From NCBI GenBank assembly GCA_037349105.1, contig JAYJMM010000124.1:2340001-2404000 (forward strand): a stretch of 64,000 nucleotides of DNA. Reading direction: 5' to 3'. A program made the translations under genes and the position numbers. This stretch comes from Limnomonas spitsbergensis. Its lineage: Eukaryota > Chlorophyta > Chlorophyceae > Chlamydomonadales. Below are positions 58,101-64,000 of this stretch, one piece after another (within the stretch, counting starts at the first letter, position 1; the number at the start of each line of letters is the position of its first letter). A model generated the notes under the pieces. It was not told where the DNA came from and did no database searches. It worked only from the letters and a program-made list of their open reading frames with translations.

Positions 58101-59297
58101 TCAAGGCCCTTCAGCTGACCGACCTGATGAGGGACGAGGGTCAGGCTTCAGAATTTGGTGGACAAGGGTGATAGGGTTTAAGGGATGAGGAGATTAAGCC
58201 CAGGCCGTGGGCCAAGGTAGAAAATATGGATGTGGCCTGCGCGGTCCTGTCCGCTGTGCTGCTCCCTTGGCTCTCTCGCCTTCCTAGGGGAGAAAACTAC
58301 TTTCTTTGCCTCACTACTTCAGATACGAATGCAAACATCAAAATGGAGGGAAAGAAGATTTCCTTCCGTCTTCATGGCAACCAAATATAAAAAGATCTCG
58401 CCAGGAGTAAAGATTTAGCTGACTCTCAGATGATCCGGCGGTTCAGATCTGGCCGGATCCCTTGCTTGAGGGCGCATAAGCCGGAGGCACTCACCATAAT
58501 GTGCATGTATGGGCTTCTGTCACTCACTTACACTCCTTTTGAGATACGTTTCCTGTCTGGCCCGGCCAATTCTCATCTTAGCAAACACAACAACACCCAC
58601 AGGCATGTTTGTGCAGCAACAGCTGCAGCAAAACATAACTCAAAATGCTGCTTCGTGTCCTACAGCTCTTCCAGCAAAAGCCTGCTAAGCAGACCTACGC
58701 TGCAGACACACTGCAACGACTGCCGTCAAAAAACACCCCCTCACCCCAACTCCTGCTTTCCTTCGTAAAATTCCTTCAGCATCTGCCGGCTTCTTGGCAC
58801 TGCAACAACTGCAACAAGCCATCCACTCCACCTGCTGCCTCACGTCGAACAGCTAATCCAACAGCTAGGCACCTTCTAGACAAGCCCAGGCTCCGGGCGG
58901 ACTGCAACAAACGCAACAACTGCAACACCCACAGGTAGAAACCAAGACAGTTTTATCTTTCCCACCTGCTGCCTTAGACTGCATAGCTCCAGTAGCTGTC
59001 TGCTTGACGGGCCACAATCTATGCAACAACCATGGTCACAACAACCCCAACAAGCTCTATTCCAACCTGCTGCCGCAGGTCGACCAGCTCCTCCAGAAGC
59101 TGCCTGCTAGGCAAGCCCGCTAGCACTGCAACAAGTATAGTCACGCAAACTCCAACAAGCCACATTCACACCTGCTGCCTCAGGTCGTACAGCTCCTCCA
59201 GAAGCTGCCTGCTAGGCAAGCCCAGGCTGCGAGCAGATTGATCCACTAGGGCATGCTGGCGTTGCAGGTCCTCTTGGAGCTGCAAGATCTCCTTGTC
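43163..59297 (-). CDS. Giant coiled-coil protein, 3' fourteen exons (844 aa seen)
   Basis: Exons (minus): 59297-59172, 58004-57892, 56941-56872, 55642-55517, 54638-54567, 53195-53088, 52571-52347, 51433-51305, 50636-50526, 50299-50246 (weaker), 48156-48014, 47237-47126, 44952-44854, 44209-43163. All phases fit, including two phase-2 introns. The first ~495 residues are almost continuous heptad-like coiled coil ('LQLQEDLQRQHALVDQSAR', 'VAQLNEGLEEREDQLKRQ', 'DLRRHKERDQAIIDELSVA'), interrupted by an Ala/Pro-rich loop in exon 52571-52347. The 348-residue terminal exon is disordered: Pro/Ser-rich with acidic SSSEEEDS and SSSDEEYDD clusters, a basic KKRAG/KQRRSS character and a final short helix. 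No known family is recognised; structural, centrosomal or motor-adaptor roles are possible. More exons must lie upstream, beyond the 33-bp array at 59311-63085. Confidence 0.8.
44480..44680. repeat. 38-bp tandem repeat, ~5 copies
   Basis: Unit 'agtgggtcttgccaggaacc' 'ctacaccctaaagtagat' in the last intron of the coiled-coil gene; the unit includes a telomere-like CCCTAAA. Confidence 0.9.
45000..45350 (-). repeat. Four copies of the acceptor edge of exon 44952-44854
   Basis: 'ttgagctcctgtaactccct' then 'ttgctgctgatcctgcggcg' (true) recurs at ~94-100-bp spacing with 'cgatgtaaacaaatgtgc' between copies. Each retains the splice-site position 'gatc|ctgcggcg' or a near match. Confidence 0.88.
45462..45600. 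mobile_element. MITE-family fragment
   Basis: 'taccgtagatttgatttgcc' followed by 'ttccctcgggtatcaatt' matches the ends of the elements at 39255 and 51885. The duplicated 'ttaatgctgccctc' is peculiar to this copy. Confidence 0.5.
45902..46194 (-). pseudogene. Internally deleted hAT-family transposase
   Basis: An N-terminal frame (46194-46078, starting MAPKKVKRSILLDNGK) ends at a TGA. A second frame (46090-45902) reads 'ATERNWSAWGRTYTGSRSRL' and 'ARAEKLIYVKAN', the conserved C-terminal hAT dimerisation signature (compare ERNWS...RNRL...RAEKLVY). Everything between, including the catalytic DDE region, is missing, so this is a non-autonomous deletion derivative lodged in an intron. Terminal inverted repeats were not resolved. 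Confidence 0.75.
46328..46394. other. 16-bp AT-rich inverted repeat
   Basis: TATATAAAGTATATAT at 46328-46343 is perfectly inverted at 46379-46394, 35 bp apart. Confidence 0.8.
46741..46842. mobile_element. MITE-family fragment
   Basis: From 'cccctcaccccaaataatga' to 'gagggaaggctaaccgaatc' 'tacggta', the inverted form of the family terminus. Confidence 0.5.
47330..47650 (-). repeat. Three copies of the acceptor edge of exon 47237-47126
   Basis: True edge 'aaaagtcagaggccgggggc' 'agtgctgatatggcggccctgcga'. Copies: 'aaagtcagcggccaggggca...tggtggcccagcgg', 'aaagttagcggcagggtggc...ctggcggcctggagg' and 'aaaagccatagtccgggggc...catgccggccctgca'. Confidence 0.82.
48693..48780 (+). repeat. Interspersed repeat shared with the 14.5-kb block
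   Basis: 'tggcgcggatgtggcttcgg' and 'actctcaagcccctcacggg' parallel 14505-14590 in another gene's intron. Confidence 0.6.
49109..50160. repeat. 24-bp minisatellite, ~41 copies, flanked by exon-edge copies
   Basis: Unit 'cgtacggcaccctccttcat' 'cccc' at 49166-50150. To its left, 49109-49160 ('cacctcgccctcccggccga' 'tcacgtgacagg') copies the exon 50299-50246 donor edge found to its right. Long open frames arise because 24 is divisible by three. Confidence 0.92.
50370..50452. mobile_element. MITE-family fragment
   Basis: 'cacagtagattcgaatagcc' 'ttctctcagattgaacg' resembles the terminus of the elements at 39255 and 51885; low-similarity copy. Confidence 0.4.
50690..50765 (-). repeat. Copy of the acceptor half of exon 50636-50526
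   Basis: 'aggtccaccttgtctgacag' 'cagcagatgccgctcagcct' 'ccagggaagtcacctg' is almost identical to the true exon text at 50581-50638. Confidence 0.88.
50825..51290. other. Intron with faint copies of the exon 51433-51305 donor edge
   Basis: 'ccttgagctgctcaccctg', 'ccttgacctggcccccttcc' and 'cttgagctgaccccttccg' echo the true 'cacctttgccttgagctgcc'. Diverged; less certain than other arrays. Confidence 0.45.
51625..51835 (-). repeat. Two copies of the acceptor edge of exon 51433-51305
   Basis: 'gctccaccagccaactcctg...ccggctttggtagcgatgat' and 'gctgctccaccagcacctct...atccggctcatagcaatgac' parallel 'gctgctccaccagtgcctcc...gcggctcatagcaatgacc'. All end near '.tgcagcagc'. Confidence 0.82.
51885..52040. 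mobile_element. MITE-like element, second long copy
   Basis: Inverted relative of 39255-39450: 'taccgtagatatgaattgcc' 'ttccctgg' at one end, 'tttccgactgaaactgg' inside and 'aatgaatccctcacccc' at the other. Confidence 0.62.
52730..53063 (-). repeat. Four copies of the donor edge of exon 53195-53088
   Basis: The true junction '(c)gcac|ctgttgagcgcggttgagat' at 53088 is followed inside the intron by copies near 52736, 52842, 52993 and 53039. All keep CTGTTGAGCGCG, and three are preceded by a usable '.cac'. Confidence 0.88.
53226..54050. repeat. ~49-bp minisatellite, ~17 copies
   Basis: Unit 'gggtgtgcacggtggtggtt' 'cagggttcaggggttagacc' 'ctcaaccct' in the intron between exons 54567 and 53195. 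Confidence 0.93.
54300..54566 (-). repeat. 48-bp array seeded by the donor of exon 54638-54567
   Basis: Five units of 'tcccaccgtctgcgtgcctc' 'acagcctgcagaacttcccc' 'acccatcc'. Each repeats the true junction 'tcccac|cgtctgc', that is ACG|GTGGGA on the coding strand. Confidence 0.87.
54690..54815 (-). repeat. Three copies of the acceptor edge of exon 54638-54567
   Basis: 'gacctgcaactgctcctgtgtggc' (true) recurs as 'gacctgcaactgctcctgtg' (54695), 'gacctgcaactgctaatgtg' (54763) and 'gatctgcagcttcagatgtg' (54793). Confidence 0.88.
55393..55464 (-). other. Degenerate tRNA-like sequence
   Basis: On the minus strand an A-box-like GGGCTCAGTGGT is followed ~40 bases later by a B-box-like GGTTCGCATCC. 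The T-stem and acceptor stem do not pair, so this is a tRNA pseudogene or a tRNA-derived SINE head, not a working tRNA. Confidence 0.4.
55660..56190 (-). repeat. ~65-bp array of the 3' splice site of exon 55642-55517, eight copies
   Basis: Each unit repeats 'ctccttgtgacgccttagat|c-ctgttggg', the first ~21 coding bases plus the CAACAG acceptor, followed by a G/A-rich spacer. The true junction at 55642 is the innermost member. Confidence 0.93.
56310..56760. repeat. ~29-30-bp minisatellite, ~15 copies
   Basis: Unit 'gatcactgggaggggggcgc' 'ggaggagag', with a 'ggctgagggga' variant. Confidence 0.93.
56990..57190 (-). repeat. Three copies of the acceptor edge of exon 56941-56872
   Basis: 'cctcagcctcttcacacctg' 'ttcatacc' (true) recurs as 'atcggcctccacacatgtgc', 'ttggcctcttcacacttgat' and 'cttgcctcttcacacctgtt'. 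The following 'agtggagcccaggcag' text also repeats. Confidence 0.83.
57500..57845 (-). repeat. Three copies of the donor edge of exon 58004-57892
   Basis: 'ctgcagcctcttgtagtcat' 'tccgataaacatc' (true) recurs as 'cttgaagtcattccgatagg', 'gttgcagcctcttctattca...cccgacaggatt' and 'gttgcagcctcttctattca...gcgacaggg'. Confidence 0.82.
58055..58130 (-). repeat. Copy of the acceptor edge of exon 58004-57892
   Basis: 'agcaggttgcttgcgtgtcg' 'tttgagctggtcgtcccgct' and 'cagctgaccgacctgatg' copy the exon's first ~80 bases and its splice site. This exon thus has copies on both sides. Confidence 0.88.
58640..59125 (-). repeat. Copies of the donor edge of exon 59297-59172
   Basis: 'cacctgctgcctcaggtcgt' 'acagctcctccagaagctgc' (true) recurs clearly at 59060-59120 and 58965-59020, and faintly further left, with 'caacaa.tgcaaca' spacers. 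Confidence 0.82.
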
Positions 59298-59310
59298 CTA
59301 AGAGATTCAC

Positions 59311-62300
59311 AGAGATGGAGAGGGCGGTTCAACCACTAATGAAGGAGATGGAGAGGGCAAGTCAACCACTGATGAAGGAGATGGAGAGGGCAGGTCAACC
59401 ACTAATGAAGGAGATGGAGAGGGCAGGTCAACCACTGATGAAGGAGATGGAGAGGGCAGGTCAACCACTAATGAAGGAGATGGAGAGGGCAAGTCAACCA
59501 CTAATGAAGGAGATGGAGAGGGCAGGTCAACCACTGATGAAGGAGATGGAGAGGGCAGGTCAACCACTAATGAAGGAGATGGAGAGGGCAAGTCAACCAC
59601 TAATGAAGGAGATGGAGAGGGCAGGTCAACCACTAATGAAGGAGATGGAGAAGGCAAGTCAACCACTAATGAAGGAGATGGAGAGGGCAGGTCAACCACT
59701 GATGAAGGAGATGGAGAGGGCAGGTCAACCACTGATGAAGGAGATGGAGAGGGCAGGTCAACCACTAATGAAGGAGATGGAGAGGGCAGGTCAACCACTA
59801 ATGAAGGAGATGGAGAGGGCAGGTCAACCACTAATGAAGGAGATGGAGAGGGCAGGTCAACCACTAATGAAGGAGATGGAGAGGGCAGGTCAACCAATAA
59901 TGAAGGAGATGGAGAGGGCAGGTCAACCACTAATGAAGGAGATGGAGAGGGCAGGTCAACCACTAATGAAGGAGATGGAGAGGGCAGGTCAACCACTAAT
60001 GAAGGAGATGGAGAGGGCAGGTCAACCACTAATGAAGGAGATGGAGAGGGCAGGTCAACCACTAATGAAGGAGATGGAGAGGGCAGGTCAACCACTAATG
60101 AAGGAGATGGAGAGGGCAGGTCAACCACTAATGAAGGAGATGGAGAGGGCAGGTCAACCAATAATGAAGGAGATGGAGAGGGCAGGTCAACCACTGATGA
60201 AGGAGATGGAGAGGGCAGGTCAACCACTAATGAAGGAGATGGAGAGGGCAGGTCAACCACTAATGAAGGAGATGGAGAAGGCAGGTCAACCAATAATGAA
60301 GGAGATGGAGAGGGCAGGTCAACCACTGATGAAGGAGATGGAGAGGGCAGGTCAACCACTAATGAAGGAGATGGAGAGGGCAGGTCAACCACTGATGAAG
60401 GAGATGGAGAGGGCAAGTCAACCACTAATGAAGGAGATGGAGAGGGCAGGTCAACCAATAATGAAGGAGATGGAGAGGGCAGGTCAACCACTGATGAAGG
60501 AGATGGAGAGGGCAGGTCAACCACGAATGAAGGAGATGGAGAGGGCAGGTCAACCACTAATGAAGGAGATGGAGAGGGCAGGTCAACCACTAATGAAGGA
60601 GATGGAGAGGGCAGGTCAACCACTAATGAAGGAGATGGAGAGGGCAGGTCAACCAATAATGAAGGAGATGGAGAGGGCAGGTCAACCACTAATGAAGGAG
60701 ATGGAGAGGGCAGGTCAACCTCTCATGAAGGAGATGGAGAGGGCAGGTCAACCACTAATGAAGGAGATGGAGAGGGCAGGTCAACCAATAATGAAGGAGA
60801 TGGAGAGGGCAGGTCAACCACTAAGGAAGGAGATGGAGAGGGCAGGTCAACCACTGATGAAGGAGATGGAGAGGGCAGGTCAACCACTAATGAAGGAGAT
60901 GGAGAGGGCAGGTCAACCACTAATGAAGGAGATGGAGAGGGCAGGTCAACCACTAATGAAGGAGATGGAGAGGGCAGGTCAACCAATAATGAAGGAGATG
61001 GAGAGGGCAGGTCAACCACTAATGAAGGAGATGGAGAGGGCAGGTCAACCTCTCATGAAGGAGATGGAGAGGGCAGGTCAACCACTAATGAAGGAGATGG
61101 AGAGGGCAGGTCAACCAATAATGAAGGAGATGGAGAGGGCAGGTCAACCACTAAGGAAGGAGATGGAGAGGGCAGGTCAACCACTGATGAAGGAGATGGA
61201 GAGGGCAGGTCAACCACTAATGAAGGAGATGGAGAGGGCAGGTCAACCACTAATGAAGGAGATGGAGAGGGCAGGTCAACCACTAATGAAGGAGATGGAG
61301 AGGGCAGGTCAACCACTAATGAAGGAGATGGAGAGGGCAGGTCAACCAATAATGAAGGAGATGGAGAGGGCAGGTCAACCACTAATGAAGGAGATGGAGA
61401 GGGCAGGTCAACCACTAATGAAGGAGATGGAGAGGGCAGGTCAACCACTAATGAAGGAGATGGAGAGGGCAGGTCAACCACTAATGAAGGAGATGGAGAG
61501 GGCAGGTCAACCACTAATGAAGGAGATGGAGAGGGCAGGTCAACCACTAATGAAGGAGATGGAGAGGGCAGGTCAACCAATAATGAAGGAGATGGAGAAG
61601 GCAGGTCGACCAATAATGAAGGAGATGGAGAGGGCAGGTCAACCACTGATGAAGGAGATGGAGAGGGCAGGTCAACCACTAATGAAGGAGATGGAGAGGG
61701 CAGGTCAACCACTAATGAAGGAGATGGAGAAGGCAGGTCAACCAATAATGAAGGAGATGGAGAGGGCAGGTCAACCACTGATGAAGGAGATGGAGAGGGC
61801 AGGTCAACCACTAATGAAGGAGATGGAGAGGGCAGGTCAACCACTGATGAAGGAGATGGAGAGGGCAAGTCAACCAATAATGAAGGAGATGGAGAGGGCA
61901 GGTCAACCAATAATGAAGGAGATGGAGAGGGCAGGTCAACCACTGATGAAGGAGATGGAGAGGGCAGGTCAACCACGAATGAAGGAGATGGAGAGGGCAG
62001 GTCAACCACTAATGAAGGAGATGGAGAGGGCAGGTCAACCACTAATGAAGGAGATGGAGAGGGCAGGTCAACCACTAATGAAGGAGATGGAGAGGGCAGG
62101 TCAACCAATAATGAAGGAGATGGAGAGGGCAGGTCAACCACTAATGAAGGAGATGGAGAGGGCAGGTCAACCACTAATGAAGGAGATGGAGAGGGCAGGT
62201 CAACCACTAATGAAGGAGATGAAGAGGGCAGGTCAACCACTAATGAAGGAGATGGAGAGGGCAGGTCAACCACTAATGAAGGAGATGGAGAGGGCAGGTC

Positions 62301-63085
62301 AACCACTAATGAAGGAGATGGAGAGGTCAGGTCAACCTCTCATGAAGGAGATGGAGAGGGCAGGTCAACCACTAATGAAGGAGATGGAGAGGGCAGGTCA
62401 ACCAATAATGAAGGAGATGGAGAGGGCAGGTCAACCACTAAGGAAGGAGATGGAGAGGGCAGGTCAACCACTGATGAAGGAGATGGAGAGGGCAGGTCAA
62501 CCAATAATGAAGGAGATGGAGAGGGCAGGTCAACCACTAATGAAGGAGATGGAGAGGGCAGGTCAACCACTGATGAAGGAGATGGAGAGGGCAGGTCAAC
62601 CAATAATGAAGGAGATGGAGAGGGCAGGTCAACCACTAATGAAGGAGATGGAGAGGGCAGGTCAACCTCTCATGAAGGAGATGGAGAGGGCAGGTCAACC
62701 ACTAATGAAGGAGATGGAGAGGGCAGGTCAACCAATAATGAAGGAGATGGAGAGGGCAGGTCAACCACTAATGAAGGAGATGGAGAGGGCAGGTCAACCA
62801 CTGATGAAGGAGATGGAGAGGGCAGGTCAACCAATAATGAAGGAGATGGAGAGGGCAGGTCAACCACTAATGAAGGAGATGGAGAGGGCAGGTCAACCAC
62901 TGATGAAGGAGATGGAGAGGGCAGGTCAACCAATAATGAAGGAGATGGAGAGGGCAGGTCAACCACTAATGAAGGAGATGGAGAGGGCAGGTCAACCAAT
63001 AATGAAGGAGATGGAGAGGGCAGGTCAACCACTGATGAAGGAGATGGAGAGGGCAGGTCAACTACTGATGAAGGTGCCGACCGTT
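59311..63085. repeat. 33-bp minisatellite, ~114 copies
   Basis: Unit 'atggagagggcaggtcaacc' 'actaatgaaggag', directly upstream (minus sense) of the acceptor 'ctcttag|gacaagg' at 59297, so it is intronic for the coiled-coil gene. Both strands stay open for long distances because 33 is divisible by three: 11-residue repeats MERAGQPLMKE on plus, VVDLPSPSPSL on minus. The minus frame is broken at the 'tctcatgaag' variant units. Confidence 0.93.
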
Positions 63086-63120
63086 GGAGATGCTTCCGAG
63101 TTGAAAGCATCTCCTACGGT
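63080..63120. other. 16-bp inverted repeat at the edge of the 33-bp array
   Basis: ACCGTTGGAGATGCTT (63080-63095) against AAGCATCTCCTACGGT (63105-63120): one mismatch, 9-nt loop. Confidence 0.8.
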
Positions 63121-63690
63121 GCCCCTCGCACACCCCTCCGAGGCCAGGCGGCCTCGGTTTCACGCCCACCCTTTTCCCACCCAGACACACTTTTTCACAC
63201 CCATGGCTCCTAGAAAGTAAGACCTAAAATCTGAAAAGGACATCACTCCTTTCGACCCTGGGCCCCAGTGGGGTTTGGCTCCAGTTAAGCTATAATCCAG
63301 CTACTTCCGGGCATCCCTAAGTTCGGACCCAAATTGAAAAGCAACATATTAAAATTCTTCCCAAGATTTTGCATGGTCAATCTTATGGTAAGCCTTCGAC
63401 CATGCAGCCCCTTTCCCACTTTCTTGGGACGGGCCTCCAGCTGGAGGTCCCATGCCCAGGAAGCCATGATACTTGGACCTGCCCCACGGATTAGACTGCA
63501 ACTCGCTTAGGAAAAAGAATGAAAGCTATGCCCTATTGGAGGTGGAGGTTAAGGAGACAACGCAGCTAGGGGCCGCAGCCACAGTCGTGCCGTGACCATG
63601 AGGCAGCAAGCAGAAAGCAGCTTTTGACACCTTAAACCCTGAAGACCTGAACCCATACCGCACACATGGTGATTTCAAGCCGCTGCACAT
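63121..63690. other. No feature recognised
   Basis: Upstream (minus sense) of the 33-bp array. It could hold further exons of the coiled-coil gene, but none could be fixed by splice sites and phase. Confidence 0.35.
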
Positions 63691-63714
63691 GCCCTGAACC
63701 ACACAACTCACGTC

Positions 63715-63990
63715 TTGGACTGGAGGCTGATGTGGACACCCCAAACCACGCACATTTAACTGGAGGTTGATGTGGACACCTCAAACCACGCACATTGAAC
63801 TGGAGGTTGATGTGGACACCCCAAACCACGCACATTGAACTGGAGGTCGACTTAGACACCCTGAACCCTAAAAAACAAAAATCAACTGGAGGTTGGAGTA
63901 ATCTTATGCCTCAGGCTTAAGGTTCAAGTACACACCCTAAACCCTGAACCTCACACCTGTACTCCAGGTTGGAGTAGACACTCTTGAACC
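63715..63990 (-). repeat. ~40-bp repeat, probably another exon-edge array
   Basis: 'actggaggttgatgtggaca' 'ccccaaaccacgcacattga' four times, then diverged 'ggaggttggagta' forms. On the minus strand the innermost copy gives 'cctccagtccaagac|gtgagt', a good donor, so a small exon may lie here. Confidence 0.6.
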
Positions 63991-64000
63991 AACACCTCAC

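Noticed and set aside
59315..63220. 1301-residue plus-strand open frame as a genuine repetitive protein gene
   Set aside because: The period (33 bp) is divisible by three, so openness is automatic once one unit is open. The array abuts a good minus-strand acceptor and has no promoter, start context or non-repeat domain. Kept only as a low-interest finding.

Overview
Nuclear DNA of an intron-rich photosynthetic eukaryote, most likely a green alga with a large, repeat-rich genome. Evidence: a plastid-type GAPDH (GapA) with a transit peptide, plant-type TTTAGGG motifs scattered through introns, GT-AG introns mostly in phase 0, and abundant LINE, LTR and hAT relics. A prasinophyte such as Cymbomonas is my best guess, from general impression only.

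Layout. 1-7 kb is retroelement debris: a PHD-finger ORF end, an LTR pair, and LINE 3' ends. 8.1-19.4 kb (+) is a 12-13 exon gene for a nuclear-looking protein with a SAND-like segment and a C-terminal coiled coil. 21.2-27.1 kb (-) is a complete six-exon MT-A70 methyltransferase that most resembles the MTA1/AMT1 DNA-6mA clade. 28-31 kb holds LINE relics. 31.2-33.4 kb (-) is a complete six-exon GapA. 35.6-37.0 kb (-) is another LINE end. 37.2-40.9 kb (+) is an EAF6-like subunit of NuA4-type histone acetyltransferase. 41.6-42.5 kb is a solo LTR. 43.2 to at least 59.3 kb (-) is the 3' part (844 residues, 14 exons) of a very large coiled-coil protein; its 5' end lies upstream in or beyond the large 33-bp array (59.3-63.1 kb) and the window edge. 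Three of the five genes look nuclear or chromatin related, but nothing shows that they form one pathway.

The most striking feature is not a gene. In four of the five genes (not in GapA), the exon edges next to long introns are flanked, on the intron side, by diverged tandem copies of the exon-intron junction itself: the last or first ~15-60 coding bases plus the splice site. There are usually 1-8 copies, and in places full minisatellites (about 22 copies of one authentic 5' splice site at 15.8-17.5 kb; eight copies of one 3' splice site at 55.7-56.2 kb). The pattern holds on both strands and for donors and acceptors. Much of the intron length here seems to have grown from junction-seeded tandem duplication.

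Exon models were built by hand from splice consensus and reading phase. Every junction reported keeps frame, but no transcript evidence was available.
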